Shown here: in pieces, positions 33,448 to 41,035 of the stretch
Layout: each line of letters starts with the position of its first letter
Numbering within the stretch: position 1 is the first letter of the stretch
NCBI GenBank assembly: GCA_947566075.1
Contig: CANOIM010000014.1
Span: 1-51,509, forward strand
Reading direction: 5' to 3'
DNA: 51,509 nucleotides
Origin: an uncultured Eggerthellaceae bacterium
Lineage (GTDB): Bacteria; Actinomycetota; Coriobacteriia; Coriobacteriales; Eggerthellaceae
Translations under genes and position numbers: made by a program
The notes under the pieces: generated by a model
Databases searched by the model: none
What the model was told of the DNA's origin: nothing
What the model saw: only the letters and a program-made list of their open reading frames with translations

Positions 33448-34423
33448 CGCTATTCGCGGGCTGTGTTCTTGTTTGGTTGCTGCCAGAGACGGTGCGCCGT
33501 GCAATGTACACCGGTCGGCGTTTGCCCTCGATATAGATGCGCCCCAGGTATTCCCCGAAGATGCCCAACGCCAGCATGACGATGCCGAAGAACAGCAGGA
33601 TCAGGCAGACCAGCGTGGGATAGCCGGGCACGTTGATCCCCACGATGAGGTATTCGAACAGCACCACGATCAGATAGATGACGGATATGAGGGAAGTGAG
33701 CAACCCCAGGTAGAGGATCAGCCGCAGGGGCCAGGTGGTGAAGGACACGATACCGCCCAGGGCATACCCCATGAGCTTGCGGAATGACCAAGAGGTATCT
33801 CCCGCATGGCGCTCAGCAGGGGTGTAGGGGATGGTATGGGTGTTGAATCCCACCCAGGCGAAGAGGCCCTTGGAGAACCGGAAGTACTCCGGCATGGACA
33901 GGAGCGCTTCAGCAACATTGCGGCGAAACACGCGGAAATCGCTGGCGTTCGCGGGCAATTCCACATCACCTACGGCGTTGAACGCCTTGTAGAAGCGGTG
34001 CTTGAACCACTTGAGCACGCGCCCTTCGCGCCGTTCTTCCTGAACGGCTGCTACGCAATCGATTTGCGGATGGGCTGCAAGGTAGGCGAACATTTGGAAA
34101 GAGATGGCCGGGTCTTGCTGCAGGTCAGCGTCGATGAAACCCGCCATGCTTCCCTGAGCATGCTCAAGGCCAGCTAGCATGGCCGCTTCTTTGCCGAAGT
34201 TCCGGGAGAGCTCTATCCCCTCCACGTTGATGCGCGGGCTCAAGCCGCTCTCGATCAGCTGAAGCACCTTCGCGAACGTTCCATCAGAGGAGCCATCATC
34301 CACGAAGATGAGCTCAAGGGTCTGCGGAGCATCGGTTTCGCCCATGCATTCAAGAACGCGCTTTGCAAAGGGATGGATGTTCCCCGCTTCGTTATGGCAC
34401 GGTATGATGAGCGACAGATCCAT
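33437..34423 (-). CDS. GT2 polyprenyl-phosphate glycosyltransferase (CsbB/GtrB/DPM1-like)
   Basis: About 328 residues. The N-terminal GT-A domain opens with LSLIIPCHNEAGN, has VDDGSSDG at 41-48 and FIDADLQQDP, the DXD-type site. GDTSWSFRKLMGYALGG leads into two C-terminal membrane helices. The family makes undecaprenyl-phosphate-linked sugars on the inner membrane face (CsbB, GtrB, ArnC). Directly downstream is YfhO 2, so the CsbB-YfhO pair of three-component surface glycosylation is present; a separate GtrA-type flippase is not seen here. ATG 34423 gives the family N-terminus; the longer frame to 34495 would run into the divergent gene. It is the first gene of the operon. Confidence 0.9.
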   Translation of the reverse strand: MDLSLIIPCHNEAGNIHPFAKRVLECMGETDAPQTLELIFVDDGSSDGTFAKVLQLIESGLSPRINVEGIELSRNFGKEAAMLAGLEHAQGSMAGFIDADLQQDPAISFQMFAYLAAHPQIDCVAAVQEERREGRVLKWFKHRFYKAFNAVGDVELPANASDFRVFRRNVAEALLSMPEYFRFSKGLFAWVGFNTHTIPYTPAERHAGDTSWSFRKLMGYALGGIVSFTTWPLRLILYLGLLTSLISVIYLIVVLFEYLIVGINVPGYPTLVCLILLFFGIVMLALGIFGEYLGRIYIEGKRRPVYIARRTVSGSNQTRTQPANSDEL

Positions 34424-34477
34424 AGGATGAGAGTGTACCATTGACCAGGTTGGGAAGCGGCTTGACAGGGGGCATAC

Positions 34478-35383
34478 GTGGAGATCATCGTCCATGCGGA
34501 TGACTTCGGCATCACACTGGATCAGTCGAAGCTGATCCTTGCACGCTCAAGCCAGTGCGGCGGGGCCGGGGCCTTGAATTCCACCAGCGCCCTGGTCACT
34601 TCCCCTCATTTCGGCGAATGCGCTGCCTTCGCGAAGCCCTTTGTGGACGCCGGGCTCATCAAGATGGGGCTGCATGTGAACCTGGTGGAGGGTCCTGCGC
34701 TCTCTTCTCCTGAGGAAGCCCCCCTGCTGGTGGATGCGAACGGAGTGTTGCGCCAGAGCTTCGCGAAAATGCTCCTGCTCTCGTTGGGTCCGAAGCGCGA
34801 GGTTCTCACCCAGCAGGTGCGTCAGGAGGTCCGCACCCAGATCCAAGCCTTCCTGGAGGCGTTCCCACAGTTGCGCGGCGCCCTGCGGGTGGATAGCCAC
34901 CAGCACTTCCACCTGATCCCCGCTGTGTTCGACGGCTTGGCGGCAGCCATTAAGGACGAAGCCTGCACGCTGGAATACGTGCGCATCCCGGCAGAGCCCT
35001 TCGGCCCCTACGGGGCGGTGTCACAGGTGCGCAAGCAGGTGACGCCCGTGAACATCGTGAAGAATAAGCTGCTGAACTGGCTCTGGAAGCAGGATGAGGA
35101 CAGGTATCCTGCGGATTGGCCCGCTCCGGCGCTCTTCTTCGGGCTGGCGCTTTCCGGCTGCATGCAGCATGCCTCAGATGAGGTGTTCCTCCAAGAGGTC
35201 AAGGCTTTGGCGAAGGAGACGGGGCAGGACGTGGAGCTGCTCTTCCACCCGGGTGGGGTAGGTTCTGCGGATGAATGCCCAGCCCCGCATCTCAAGGGCT
35301 TCTGTGATTTCTATCTGTCTCCCAACCGCCAAGCCGAAGCAGAGGCTTTACGGGAAATGCAGCTTTCCTCTATCGCCTCGTGA
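34478..35383 (+). CDS. ChbG/HpnK-family (YdjC-like) carbohydrate deacetylase
   Basis: The 301-residue protein opens with IVHADDFGIT, whose Asp pair is the metal-binding motif of the family. MGLHVNLVEGP and DSHQHFHLIP provide His ligands, and ELLFHPGG lies near the end. ChbG-type enzymes remove acetyl groups from chitooligosaccharides or lipid-linked N-acetylglucosamine. GTG 34478 is preceded by caggggg. It is divergent from the GT2 gene with 54 bp between starts, so the two directions share a promoter region. A role in trimming the sugar used by the CsbB/YfhO cluster is plausible but inferred. The tRNA-Gln gene follows 22 bp after its stop. Confidence 0.85.
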   Translation: MEIIVHADDFGITLDQSKLILARSSQCGGAGALNSTSALVTSPHFGECAAFAKPFVDAGLIKMGLHVNLVEGPALSSPEEAPLLVDANGVLRQSFAKMLLLSLGPKREVLTQQVRQEVRTQIQAFLEAFPQLRGALRVDSHQHFHLIPAVFDGLAAAIKDEACTLEYVRIPAEPFGPYGAVSQVRKQVTPVNIVKNKLLNWLWKQDEDRYPADWPAPALFFGLALSGCMQHASDEVFLQEVKALAKETGQDVELLFHPGGVGSADECPAPHLKGFCDFYLSPNRQAEAEALREMQLSSIAS

Positions 35384-35405
35384 TGGTATCATCACCGTGC
35401 AACGC

Positions 35406-35479
35406 TGGGGTATCGTCCAACGGCAGGACTCTGGTTTTTGGTGCCAGCTATCTAGGTTCGAATCCTGGTACCCCAGCCA
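35406..35479 (+). tRNA. tRNA-Gln (anticodon UUG), CCA encoded
   Basis: The acceptor arm tggggta (35406-35412) pairs with taccccA (35469-35475). The D arm is gtccaacggcaggac, the anticodon stem ctggt/gccag closes the loop ttttggt with TTG at positions 34-36, and the T arm holds ggttcgaatcc. CCA is encoded at 35477-35479. Confidence 0.96.
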
Positions 35480-35647
35480 ACAACGGCCGTCATCTTGCAA
35501 AGATGGCGGCCGTTGTTGATTCGCGATAGCGAAGATTCGAACCGTTGGTTCGATTGAGGGCTTATGATCCTTAAGCCCTCAACCAGGTATGTCAAGGCCG
35601 AAGAGCGAAGCGTGCCTTGACATACCTGACCCCTGGTACCCCAGCCA
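35464..35647 (+). repeat. Duplicated tRNA 3' end enclosing a run of hairpins
   Basis: Sixteen bases of the tRNA 3' end (35464-35479) recur exactly at 35632-35647. Between them lie the hairpin at 35479-35517, tcgaacc/ggttcga (35537-35553), an 11-bp perfect inverted repeat (35554-35564 with 35572-35582) and a 15-bp perfect one (35584-35598 with 35614-35628). There is no reading frame of note. It may be an integration scar or a structured RNA element. Confidence 0.8.
35479..35517 (+). terminator. Strong hairpin directly after tRNA-Gln
   Basis: An 18-bp stem (35479-35496 with 35500-35517, one T-G pair) with a 3-nt loop starts on the last base of the CCA end. A T tract is missing, so it may terminate weakly or serve as a processing signal. 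Confidence 0.6.
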
Positions 35648-35719
35648 TCTTCCTTTCCCATGCACCCCATCTCTGCGGCCCAAGCGCTTCTTCCTCGCGT
35701 AACTTCATGTTGCTCTGGG

Positions 35720-36646
35720 TCATTCGAACATCGCGGTGGTGAGGTAGCGCTCCCCGGTGTCCGGGAGGATGACCACGATGTTCTTGCCAGCGTTCTCGGG
35801 CCGCTGGGCAAGCTTGGCGGCGGCTGCCACGGCCGCCCCCGAAGAGATGCCCACCAAGAGCCCATCGTTAGCCGCTAGCTCTCGTCCCGCTTCGAAAGCC
35901 TCCTCGCTTTCGATGGGAATCACCTCATCATAGATGGCCGTGTCCAGGGTGTCCGGTACGAAACCTGCGCCGATGCCTTGGATCTTGTGAGAGCCAGCGC
36001 ATCCTTGGGAGAGGACGGGGGAGTCTGCGGGTTCAACAGCTACCACTTTGATATCAGGATTCTTGGACTTCAGATAGGCACCGGTGCCGGTGATGGTGCC
36101 ACCCGTGCCTACGCCAGCAATGAGGATGTCCACGTTGCCATCCGTCCCTTCCCAGATCTCAGGCCCGGTGGTCTTCTCATGGATGGCAGGGTTGGCGGGG
36201 TTAGTGAACTGAGAGGGGATGAAGGAATTCGGGATCTCTTGGGCCAGTTCTTCCGCTTTGGCGATGGCCCCCTTCATGCCCTTGGCTCCGTCGGTCAGCA
36301 CCAGTTCAGCTCCATAGGCCTTCGCAAGATTGCGCCGCTCGACGGACATCGTCTCGGGCATCGTGAGGATGATGCGGTTGCCGCGGGCGGCGGCTATGGC
36401 TGCAAGGGCGATGCCGGTATTGCCTGAGGTGGGTTCGATGATGACGGTGTCATCATCCAGCTTGCCGTTCGCCACCGCATCGTCGATCATCGCCTTCGCA
36501 ACCCTGTCCTTCACTGATCCTGCGGGGTTGAAGTACTCCACCTTCGCGATGAGCTTCGCATCCAGCCCGTGGTTCTGTTCGTAGTGGGTGAGCTCTACCA
36601 GAGGCGTGTTCCCTACGAGGTCTATCACATTCTTATGGATGGTCAT
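35720..36646 (-). CDS. cysK: Cysteine synthase A (O-acetylserine sulfhydrylase)
   Basis: The 308-residue PLP enzyme makes cysteine from O-acetylserine and sulfide in the cytoplasm. VGNTPLVEL opens the protein, the PLP lysine is Lys46 in GSVKDR, and TSGNTG at 73-78 binds the substrate carboxylate. GVGTGGTITGTG binds the PLP phosphate, and GISSGAAV and LPDTGERYL lie near the end. ATG 36646 lies 7 nt after GGAG on the minus strand; a TTG at 36652 is less likely. A LysR gene lies upstream on the same strand, with a dyad in the 150-bp gap that could control cysK. Confidence 0.95.
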   Translation of the reverse strand: MTIHKNVIDLVGNTPLVELTHYEQNHGLDAKLIAKVEYFNPAGSVKDRVAKAMIDDAVANGKLDDDTVIIEPTSGNTGIALAAIAAARGNRIILTMPETMSVERRNLAKAYGAELVLTDGAKGMKGAIAKAEELAQEIPNSFIPSQFTNPANPAIHEKTTGPEIWEGTDGNVDILIAGVGTGGTITGTGAYLKSKNPDIKVVAVEPADSPVLSQGCAGSHKIQGIGAGFVPDTLDTAIYDEVIPIESEEAFEAGRELAANDGLLVGISSGAAVAAAAKLAQRPENAGKNIVVILPDTGERYLTTAMFE

Positions 36647-36735
36647 GCTCAAGCTCCTAACGTGTGGCGTTCTGAAGAGTAGTGGCTTGGCATCCCAGTT
36701 TAGTGAAACGGCGCGGAGGATCAGGACGCGTGGGC

Positions 36736-36766
36736 ATAGATATTATCTATAGTAGAAATCATCTAT
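36736..36766. promoter_or_regulatory. Dyad and repeated half-sites between lysR and cysK
   Basis: The inverted repeat atagat-att-atctat (36736-36750) is followed by a further atctat at 36761-36766. Spaced T/A-rich half-sites of this kind are typical LysR-regulator binding sites. Assignment to the adjacent regulator is inferred. Confidence 0.55.
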
Positions 36767-36796
36767 ACCCTCGTCCGCCTTCGCTTGGCACTTCTC

Positions 36797-37723
36797 TCAA
36801 AGGTTGGAGCAACCCATGTTGAAATCCTCGATGACCATCTTCAGCATCTCGATGTATTCCTGGGCCAGCGGGGAGAGCTGCCGTTCGGTATGGATGATGT
36901 AGCCCACTACCATGCGCTCGTCGGTTTCCAGGGGAATGGAGACGATTCCGGTATGCATCTCGCTGGATAGCACGCCTGTGGATACCGTGTAACCCTGGTG
37001 GTGGGCAAGCAGGTTCGAAAGCGTCCCCCGGTCGCTCACGATGATCTTCTTCTCATGGGGGAGCTCTGCGAAGGGTTCTTCGGCGAAGAAGAAGGAGTTG
37101 TTGCTCCCTTGATCGAATGAATAGCGGGGGTATGCCTCCATATCTTCGATGCGGAGGCGCTTGCGGTCCGCCAGCGGATGATGCTCCCCCACGAAGATGT
37201 GGGGCTTGACCTGGAAGAGCGGATGGAACGTGAGCCCAGCGTTCTCCAGCGTTCGATCGATCACCTGCTCATTGAACGAAGAGCGATAGATGATCCCCAT
37301 ATCGCTCTTGAAGTCGCGCACGTCTTCGATGATCTCTGCGGTGCGCGTCTCCCGCAGGCTGAAGGTGTAGCCTTCGCCCTCATAGCGTTCGACGAACTCC
37401 AGGAAGGCTTCCACGGGGAAGGCGTAGTGTTGAGATGAGATGGCAAGGCGCTGGGGGATGGCTTTGGCCTTGGGGGAGAACCGCTCTTCCAAAAGATCTG
37501 CCTGCTCCACCACCTGACGGGCATAGGCCAGAAGCTCTGCTCCTTCCGGCGTGAGCGTGATGCCCTTAGCGGAGCGGTCGAAGATGACCGTGCCGCATTC
37601 GCGCTCAAGGTCTTTGATCGCAACGGATACGCTGGATTGGGAGATGAACTGCTCATGGGCTGCTTTGCTGATGGAGCCGCATTGGGCCACAGCGATGAGA
37701 TAGCGCAGTTGTTGCAAGGTCAT
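36797..37723 (-). CDS. LysR-family transcriptional regulator
   Basis: The 308-residue protein has the winged helix at the N-terminus (LRYLIAVAQCGSISKAAHEQ, then SQSSVSVAIKDLER and GITLTPEGAELL) and a periplasmic-binding-protein-like effector domain from about residue 90. ATG 37723 gives the standard LysR start (MTLQQLRYL); the frame is open to 37939 but that extension has no family match. It precedes cysK on the same strand by 150 bp, with a dyad between them, so it could activate sulfur assimilation as CysB or CmbR do. The ligand is not deducible. A pair of Phe-rich stretches (NNSFFFAEEPF) lies in the effector domain. Confidence 0.9.
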   Translation of the reverse strand: MTLQQLRYLIAVAQCGSISKAAHEQFISQSSVSVAIKDLERECGTVIFDRSAKGITLTPEGAELLAYARQVVEQADLLEERFSPKAKAIPQRLAISSQHYAFPVEAFLEFVERYEGEGYTFSLRETRTAEIIEDVRDFKSDMGIIYRSSFNEQVIDRTLENAGLTFHPLFQVKPHIFVGEHHPLADRKRLRIEDMEAYPRYSFDQGSNNSFFFAEEPFAELPHEKKIIVSDRGTLSNLLAHHQGYTVSTGVLSSEMHTGIVSIPLETDERMVVGYIIHTERQLSPLAQEYIEMLKMVIEDFNMGCSNL

Positions 37724-38119
37724 AGGATGGTTCTTTCTCCTCTCGTCGTTGGTCATCATGCCACGAAGGGTCTCTATGCGCAACGGCCCAGCCAAGACAT
37801 TGCCAAGGGAGCTTCGAATGCCTCCGTTCTCCTCCGGTTGCGCAGGCTCAGGCAGTTCTGCTATCATTCCCGGCTGACCGACAAGGCGGTTGCGCGCACA
37901 GGTTGTGTGGTCGCGCGAATACCTGGCTGCTCCTGGCATCTTGAAGCCCAGATGAGCGGCGCAGCTTCAAGCTGCACGCCTGACATGCAGGCATTCAAAG
38001 ACCAGCCAAGCCGGTTTCAAATTTTTGTATGCCTTTTTTCGATTTCTCGTCATCATTCTCTAGGATCTTTGCTAAAGTCAACGTTCGCTGTGTAAAAGCT
38101 AGCTTTTGGAGGCGAACCT
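37724..38119. other. Intergenic region ahead of infA
   Basis: This 396-bp gap separates the divergent lysR and infA genes and should hold the promoter of the ribosomal operon. Small palindromes are visible (gcagctt-c-aagctgc and aaagctagcttt). The last 100 bp become AT-rich. I could not fix a -35/-10 pair with confidence. Open frames here run into lysR antisense and show no family features. Confidence 0.5.
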
Positions 38120-38338
38120 TTGGCTAAGGAAGATGTGATCGAGCTCGAGGGCACTGTGCGTGAAGCGCTGCCCAACGCGATGTTCAAGGTCGAGCTTGAG
38201 AACGGGCATGAGATCCTCGCCCACATCTCAGGCAAGATGCGCATGCACTACATCAAGATCCTTCCGGGGGACAAGGTCACGGTAGAGCTTTCCGTCTATG
38301 ACCTCAACCGTGGGCGCATCACCTATCGCTTCAAGTAG
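38120..38338 (+). CDS. infA: Translation initiation factor IF-1
   Basis: The 72-residue OB-fold protein has the usual length and the conserved EDVIELEGTV and the closing GRITYRFK. IF-1 binds the ribosomal A site during initiation together with IF-2 and IF-3. The start is TTG 38120, set by tttggagg (38105-38112) seven bases earlier and by the conserved MAKED N-terminus; an ATG in that place is absent. It opens the ribosomal protein and RNA polymerase alpha block and is separated from rpmJ by 147 bp holding a small gggag/ctccc hairpin. Confidence 0.97.
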   Translation: MAKEDVIELEGTVREALPNAMFKVELENGHEILAHISGKMRMHYIKILPGDKVTVELSVYDLNRGRITYRFK

Positions 38339-38485
38339 TCCATCAGCATTGAACGGGAATCGATCGCGGGTATCACACCCAGGGAGAGCCGACGCTCCCA
38401 ACTCGCTTCCCAAGAGCAAGAAGATTCTCGCCAGCGGCTGGGCGTGCAGGTATAGGAAGAAAGACATCTACCGAAAGGAAGAAAG

Positions 38486-38599
38486 ATGAAGGTACGTCCT
38501 TCGGTCAAGAAGATGTGCGACAAGTGCAAGATCATCCGACGCCATGGCAAGGTGCTCGTCATCTGTGACAACCCGCGCCATAAGCAGCGTCAGGGCTAA
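38486..38599 (+). CDS. rpmJ: 50S ribosomal protein L36 (bL36)
   Basis: The 37-residue protein reads MKVRPSVKKMCDKCKIIRR and continues with a Cys and His that complete the zinc site (Cys-x2-Cys, later Cys and His), so this is the zinc-binding form. ATG 38486 lies after aaggaagaaag. The stop is at 38597-38599 and rpsM follows 15 bp later with its own GGAGG. Confidence 0.97.
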   Translation: MKVRPSVKKMCDKCKIIRRHGKVLVICDNPRHKQRQG

Positions 38600-38614
38600 G
38601 GGAGGAAGAAGAAC

Positions 38615-38986
38615 ATGGCAGTACGTCTTGTAGGCGTAGACCTTCCGCAGAGCAAGCGCGTGGAGATCGCTCTTACCTACATCTACGGAATCGGCCTCAC
38701 CACTTCGAAGAAGATCCTCGCAGAGACCGGGGTTGACCCGGACACCCGCGTGAAGGATCTCACTGAGGAGGACCTTTCCAAGCTTCGCGATTACATCCAG
38801 AGCCACCTGAAGGTGGAAGGTGACCTGCATCGTGAGGTTTCCCAGAACATCAAGCGCCTCATGGAGATTGGCTGCTATCGCGGCCTTCGCCACCGCAGGG
38901 GCCTGCCGGTCCGTGGTCAGCGCACGCATACCAATGCTCGCACGCGCAAGGGCCCGCGCAAGCAAATCGGCGGCAAGAGAAAGTAG
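38615..38986 (+). CDS. rpsM: 30S ribosomal protein S13 (uS13)
   Basis: The 123-residue protein has normal length and the conserved RLVGVDLPQSKRVEIALTYI start, plus the basic C-terminus GLPVRGQRTHTNARTRKGPR that reaches the decoding region. It contacts the head of the small subunit and the 5S/L5 bridge. ATG 38615 follows GGGAGGAAG. It is part of the infA-rplQ block. Confidence 0.98.
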   Translation: MAVRLVGVDLPQSKRVEIALTYIYGIGLTTSKKILAETGVDPDTRVKDLTEEDLSKLRDYIQSHLKVEGDLHREVSQNIKRLMEIGCYRGLRHRRGLPVRGQRTHTNARTRKGPRKQIGGKRK

Positions 38987-39000
38987 AGTGAGGAAGCATA

Positions 39001-39396
39001 ATGGCTAAGAAGAACGTAACTGCGCGCGTCAAGCGCTCTGAACGTAAGAACATCGCCGTGGGTGCTGCTCACATCAAGTCTACGTTCAACAACACCATCA
39101 TCTCCATCACAGATCCCCAGGGCAATGTGATCGCCTGGCAATCTGCTGGCACCGTCGGCTTCAAGGGAAGCCGCAAGTCCACGCCCTTCGCCGCTCAGAT
39201 GGCAGCGGAGGCCTGTGCGAAGATCGCCATGGAGCATGGCCTGCGCAAGGTGGCTGTGTTCGTCAAGGGCCCCGGCTCTGGTCGTGAGACGGCCATCCGT
39301 ACCCTGCAGGCGGCTGGGCTTGAGATCGCCAGCATCCAAGATTGCACCCCCATCCCGCACAACGGCTGCCGCCCCAAGAAGCGCCGCCGCGTGTAG
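39001..39396 (+). CDS. rpsK: 30S ribosomal protein S11 (uS11)
   Basis: The 131-residue protein has the conserved HIKSTFNNTIISITDPQGN, GFKGSRKSTPFAAQ and the ending DCTPIPHNGCRPKKRRRV. S11 is part of the platform of the small subunit near the mRNA exit. ATG 39001 follows gtgaggaag. rpsD follows after 19 bp. Confidence 0.98.
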   Translation: MAKKNVTARVKRSERKNIAVGAAHIKSTFNNTIISITDPQGNVIAWQSAGTVGFKGSRKSTPFAAQMAAEACAKIAMEHGLRKVAVFVKGPGSGRETAIRTLQAAGLEIASIQDCTPIPHNGCRPKKRRRV

Positions 39397-39415
39397 TTCG
39401 AAAGGATCTGACTTT

Positions 39416-40042
39416 ATGGCACGATACACTGGACCATCCTGCCGCCTTTGCAGGCGCGAGGGATGCAAGCTCTTCCTCAAGGGAGACCGCTGCTATACGG
39501 ACAAATGCGCCATCGAGCGTCGTGATTACGCTCCCGGCGAGGCCGGCCGCAAGCGCGTCAAGGAAAGCGAATACCGCATGCAGCTTCGTGAGAAGCAGAA
39601 GACCAAGCGCATCTACGGTCTGCTGGAGAAGCAGTTCCATCACTATTACGAGATGGCCAGCCGTCAGCAGGGCGTTACGGGTGAGAACCTGCTTCGCATC
39701 TTGGAGAGTCGCCTTGACAACGTGGTCTATCGGCTGGGCTTCGCGAAGTCTCGCGCTGAGGCTCGTCAGCAGGTGCGCCATGGGCACATCCAGGTGAACG
39801 GCCGTCGCGTGGACATCCCGTCGTTCCGCGTTCGTCCGGGTGACCTGATCGCTGTGGCTCCCAAGGCTCGGGACATGCTGGTCATCAAGAGCGCTCTCAT
39901 CTCCAACGAGCGCACGAGCGTACCTGCTTGGCTGGAAGTGGACATCGAGAAGCTCCAGGGCAGCGTCCTTTCGCTCCCGCAGCGCGATCAGATCGATTCC
40001 GATATCCGCGAGCAGCTCATCGTCGAGCTCTACTCGAAATAA
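39416..40042 (+). CDS. rpsD: 30S ribosomal protein S4 (uS4), zinc-binding form
   Basis: The 208-residue protein opens with MARYTGPSCRLCRREG. Cys9, Cys12, Cys26 and Cys31 form the zinc-binding set of the C+ form of S4. An S4 RNA-binding domain follows in the middle (ESRLDNVVYRLGFAKSRAEA). S4 nucleates small-subunit assembly and often represses its own operon. ATG 39416 follows gaaagga; the frame is open to 39215 inside rpsK and that extension is rejected. Confidence 0.98.
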   Translation: MARYTGPSCRLCRREGCKLFLKGDRCYTDKCAIERRDYAPGEAGRKRVKESEYRMQLREKQKTKRIYGLLEKQFHHYYEMASRQQGVTGENLLRILESRLDNVVYRLGFAKSRAEARQQVRHGHIQVNGRRVDIPSFRVRPGDLIAVAPKARDMLVIKSALISNERTSVPAWLEVDIEKLQGSVLSLPQRDQIDSDIREQLIVELYSK

Positions 40043-40071
40043 GCTTGGACTTTTAAGGAGGCTCATCACAC

Positions 40072-41025
40072 ATGACAGAGTTCATGAGGCCTACTGTAAG
40101 CACTGAGGAAGTCAACAGCACGGTTGCTCGTTACATCGTCGAACCGCTGGAGCGCGGTTACGGCAACACGCTGGGGAACTCCATGCGCCGGGTGCTGCTC
40201 TCGTCCCTGGATGGGGCGAAGGCAACGGCCATCCAGATCGATGGTGTGCAGCATGAGTTCACCACAGCAGAAGGCGTTATCGAAGACATCACTGACATCG
40301 TCCTGAACGTGAAGGGCCTTGTGTTCAGCGCGCTGACGGATGATATCGTGGAAGCCACGGCCCATGTCTCCGCCGAAGGCCCCTGTGTGGTCACCGGCGC
40401 TGACCTTGAGGTTCCCACGGAATTCACGTTGGTGAACCCCCAGCATGTCATCGCCACTGTGGCTGATGGTGGCCAGCTGGATATGTCCATCCGCATCGGT
40501 GTTGGGCGCGGCTATGTCAGCGCTGACAACAACAAGCGCACGGAGGATCCTATCGGCATCATCCCGGTGGATTCCCTGTTCTCCCCGGTGCGTCGTTGCA
40601 CCATGAACGTGGAAGACACGCGCGTGGGCCAGCACACTGACTACGACCGTCTCACCCTTGAGGTTGAGACGGACGGTTCCATCTCTCCCACTGAGGCCGT
40701 GTGCCGCGGTGCGAATATCATCAACCAGTACATGGGGGCATTCCTCTCTCTGGTGGATGATGACACTGATGAGGAAGCGGTGGAATCCGCCTCCATCTTC
40801 GCGCCGGAGAACACGGAAACGAACGCAGAGCTGGACAAGCAGATCGAGGACCTGGACCTTTCCGTCCGTTCCTACAACTGCCTGAAGCGTGCGGGCATCC
40901 ATTCTGTTCGCCAGCTGGTGGAGTTCTCTGAGAACGACCTTCTGAATATCCGCAATTTCGGAGCGAAATCCATCGAAGAGGTCAAGGATAAGCTGATCTC
41001 CATGGATCTGAACCTCAAGTTTTAG
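40072..41025 (+). CDS. rpoA: DNA-directed RNA polymerase subunit alpha
   Basis: The 317-residue protein has an N-terminal dimerisation domain (LERGYGNTLGNSMRRVLLSS) and a C-terminal DNA- and activator-binding domain (VRSYNCLKRAGIHSVRQLVE). An acidic linker lies at about residues 225-265. The length is normal. ATG 40072 follows aaggagg. As usual it sits between rpsD and rplQ and initiates RNA polymerase core assembly. Confidence 0.98.
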   Translation: MTEFMRPTVSTEEVNSTVARYIVEPLERGYGNTLGNSMRRVLLSSLDGAKATAIQIDGVQHEFTTAEGVIEDITDIVLNVKGLVFSALTDDIVEATAHVSAEGPCVVTGADLEVPTEFTLVNPQHVIATVADGGQLDMSIRIGVGRGYVSADNNKRTEDPIGIIPVDSLFSPVRRCTMNVEDTRVGQHTDYDRLTLEVETDGSISPTEAVCRGANIINQYMGAFLSLVDDDTDEEAVESASIFAPENTETNAELDKQIEDLDLSVRSYNCLKRAGIHSVRQLVEFSENDLLNIRNFGAKSIEEVKDKLISMDLNLKF

Positions 41026-41035
41026 GAGCTAGAAG

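Noticed and set aside
37637..38095. Open frame of 152 codons on the plus strand ahead of infA
   Set aside because: Its first part is antisense to lysR and the rest shows no domain, ribosome site or protein-like composition.
39215..39415. Longer N-terminus of ribosomal protein S4
   Set aside because: It lies in another frame of rpsK, and the conserved S4 start MARYTGP with a ribosome site is at 39416.
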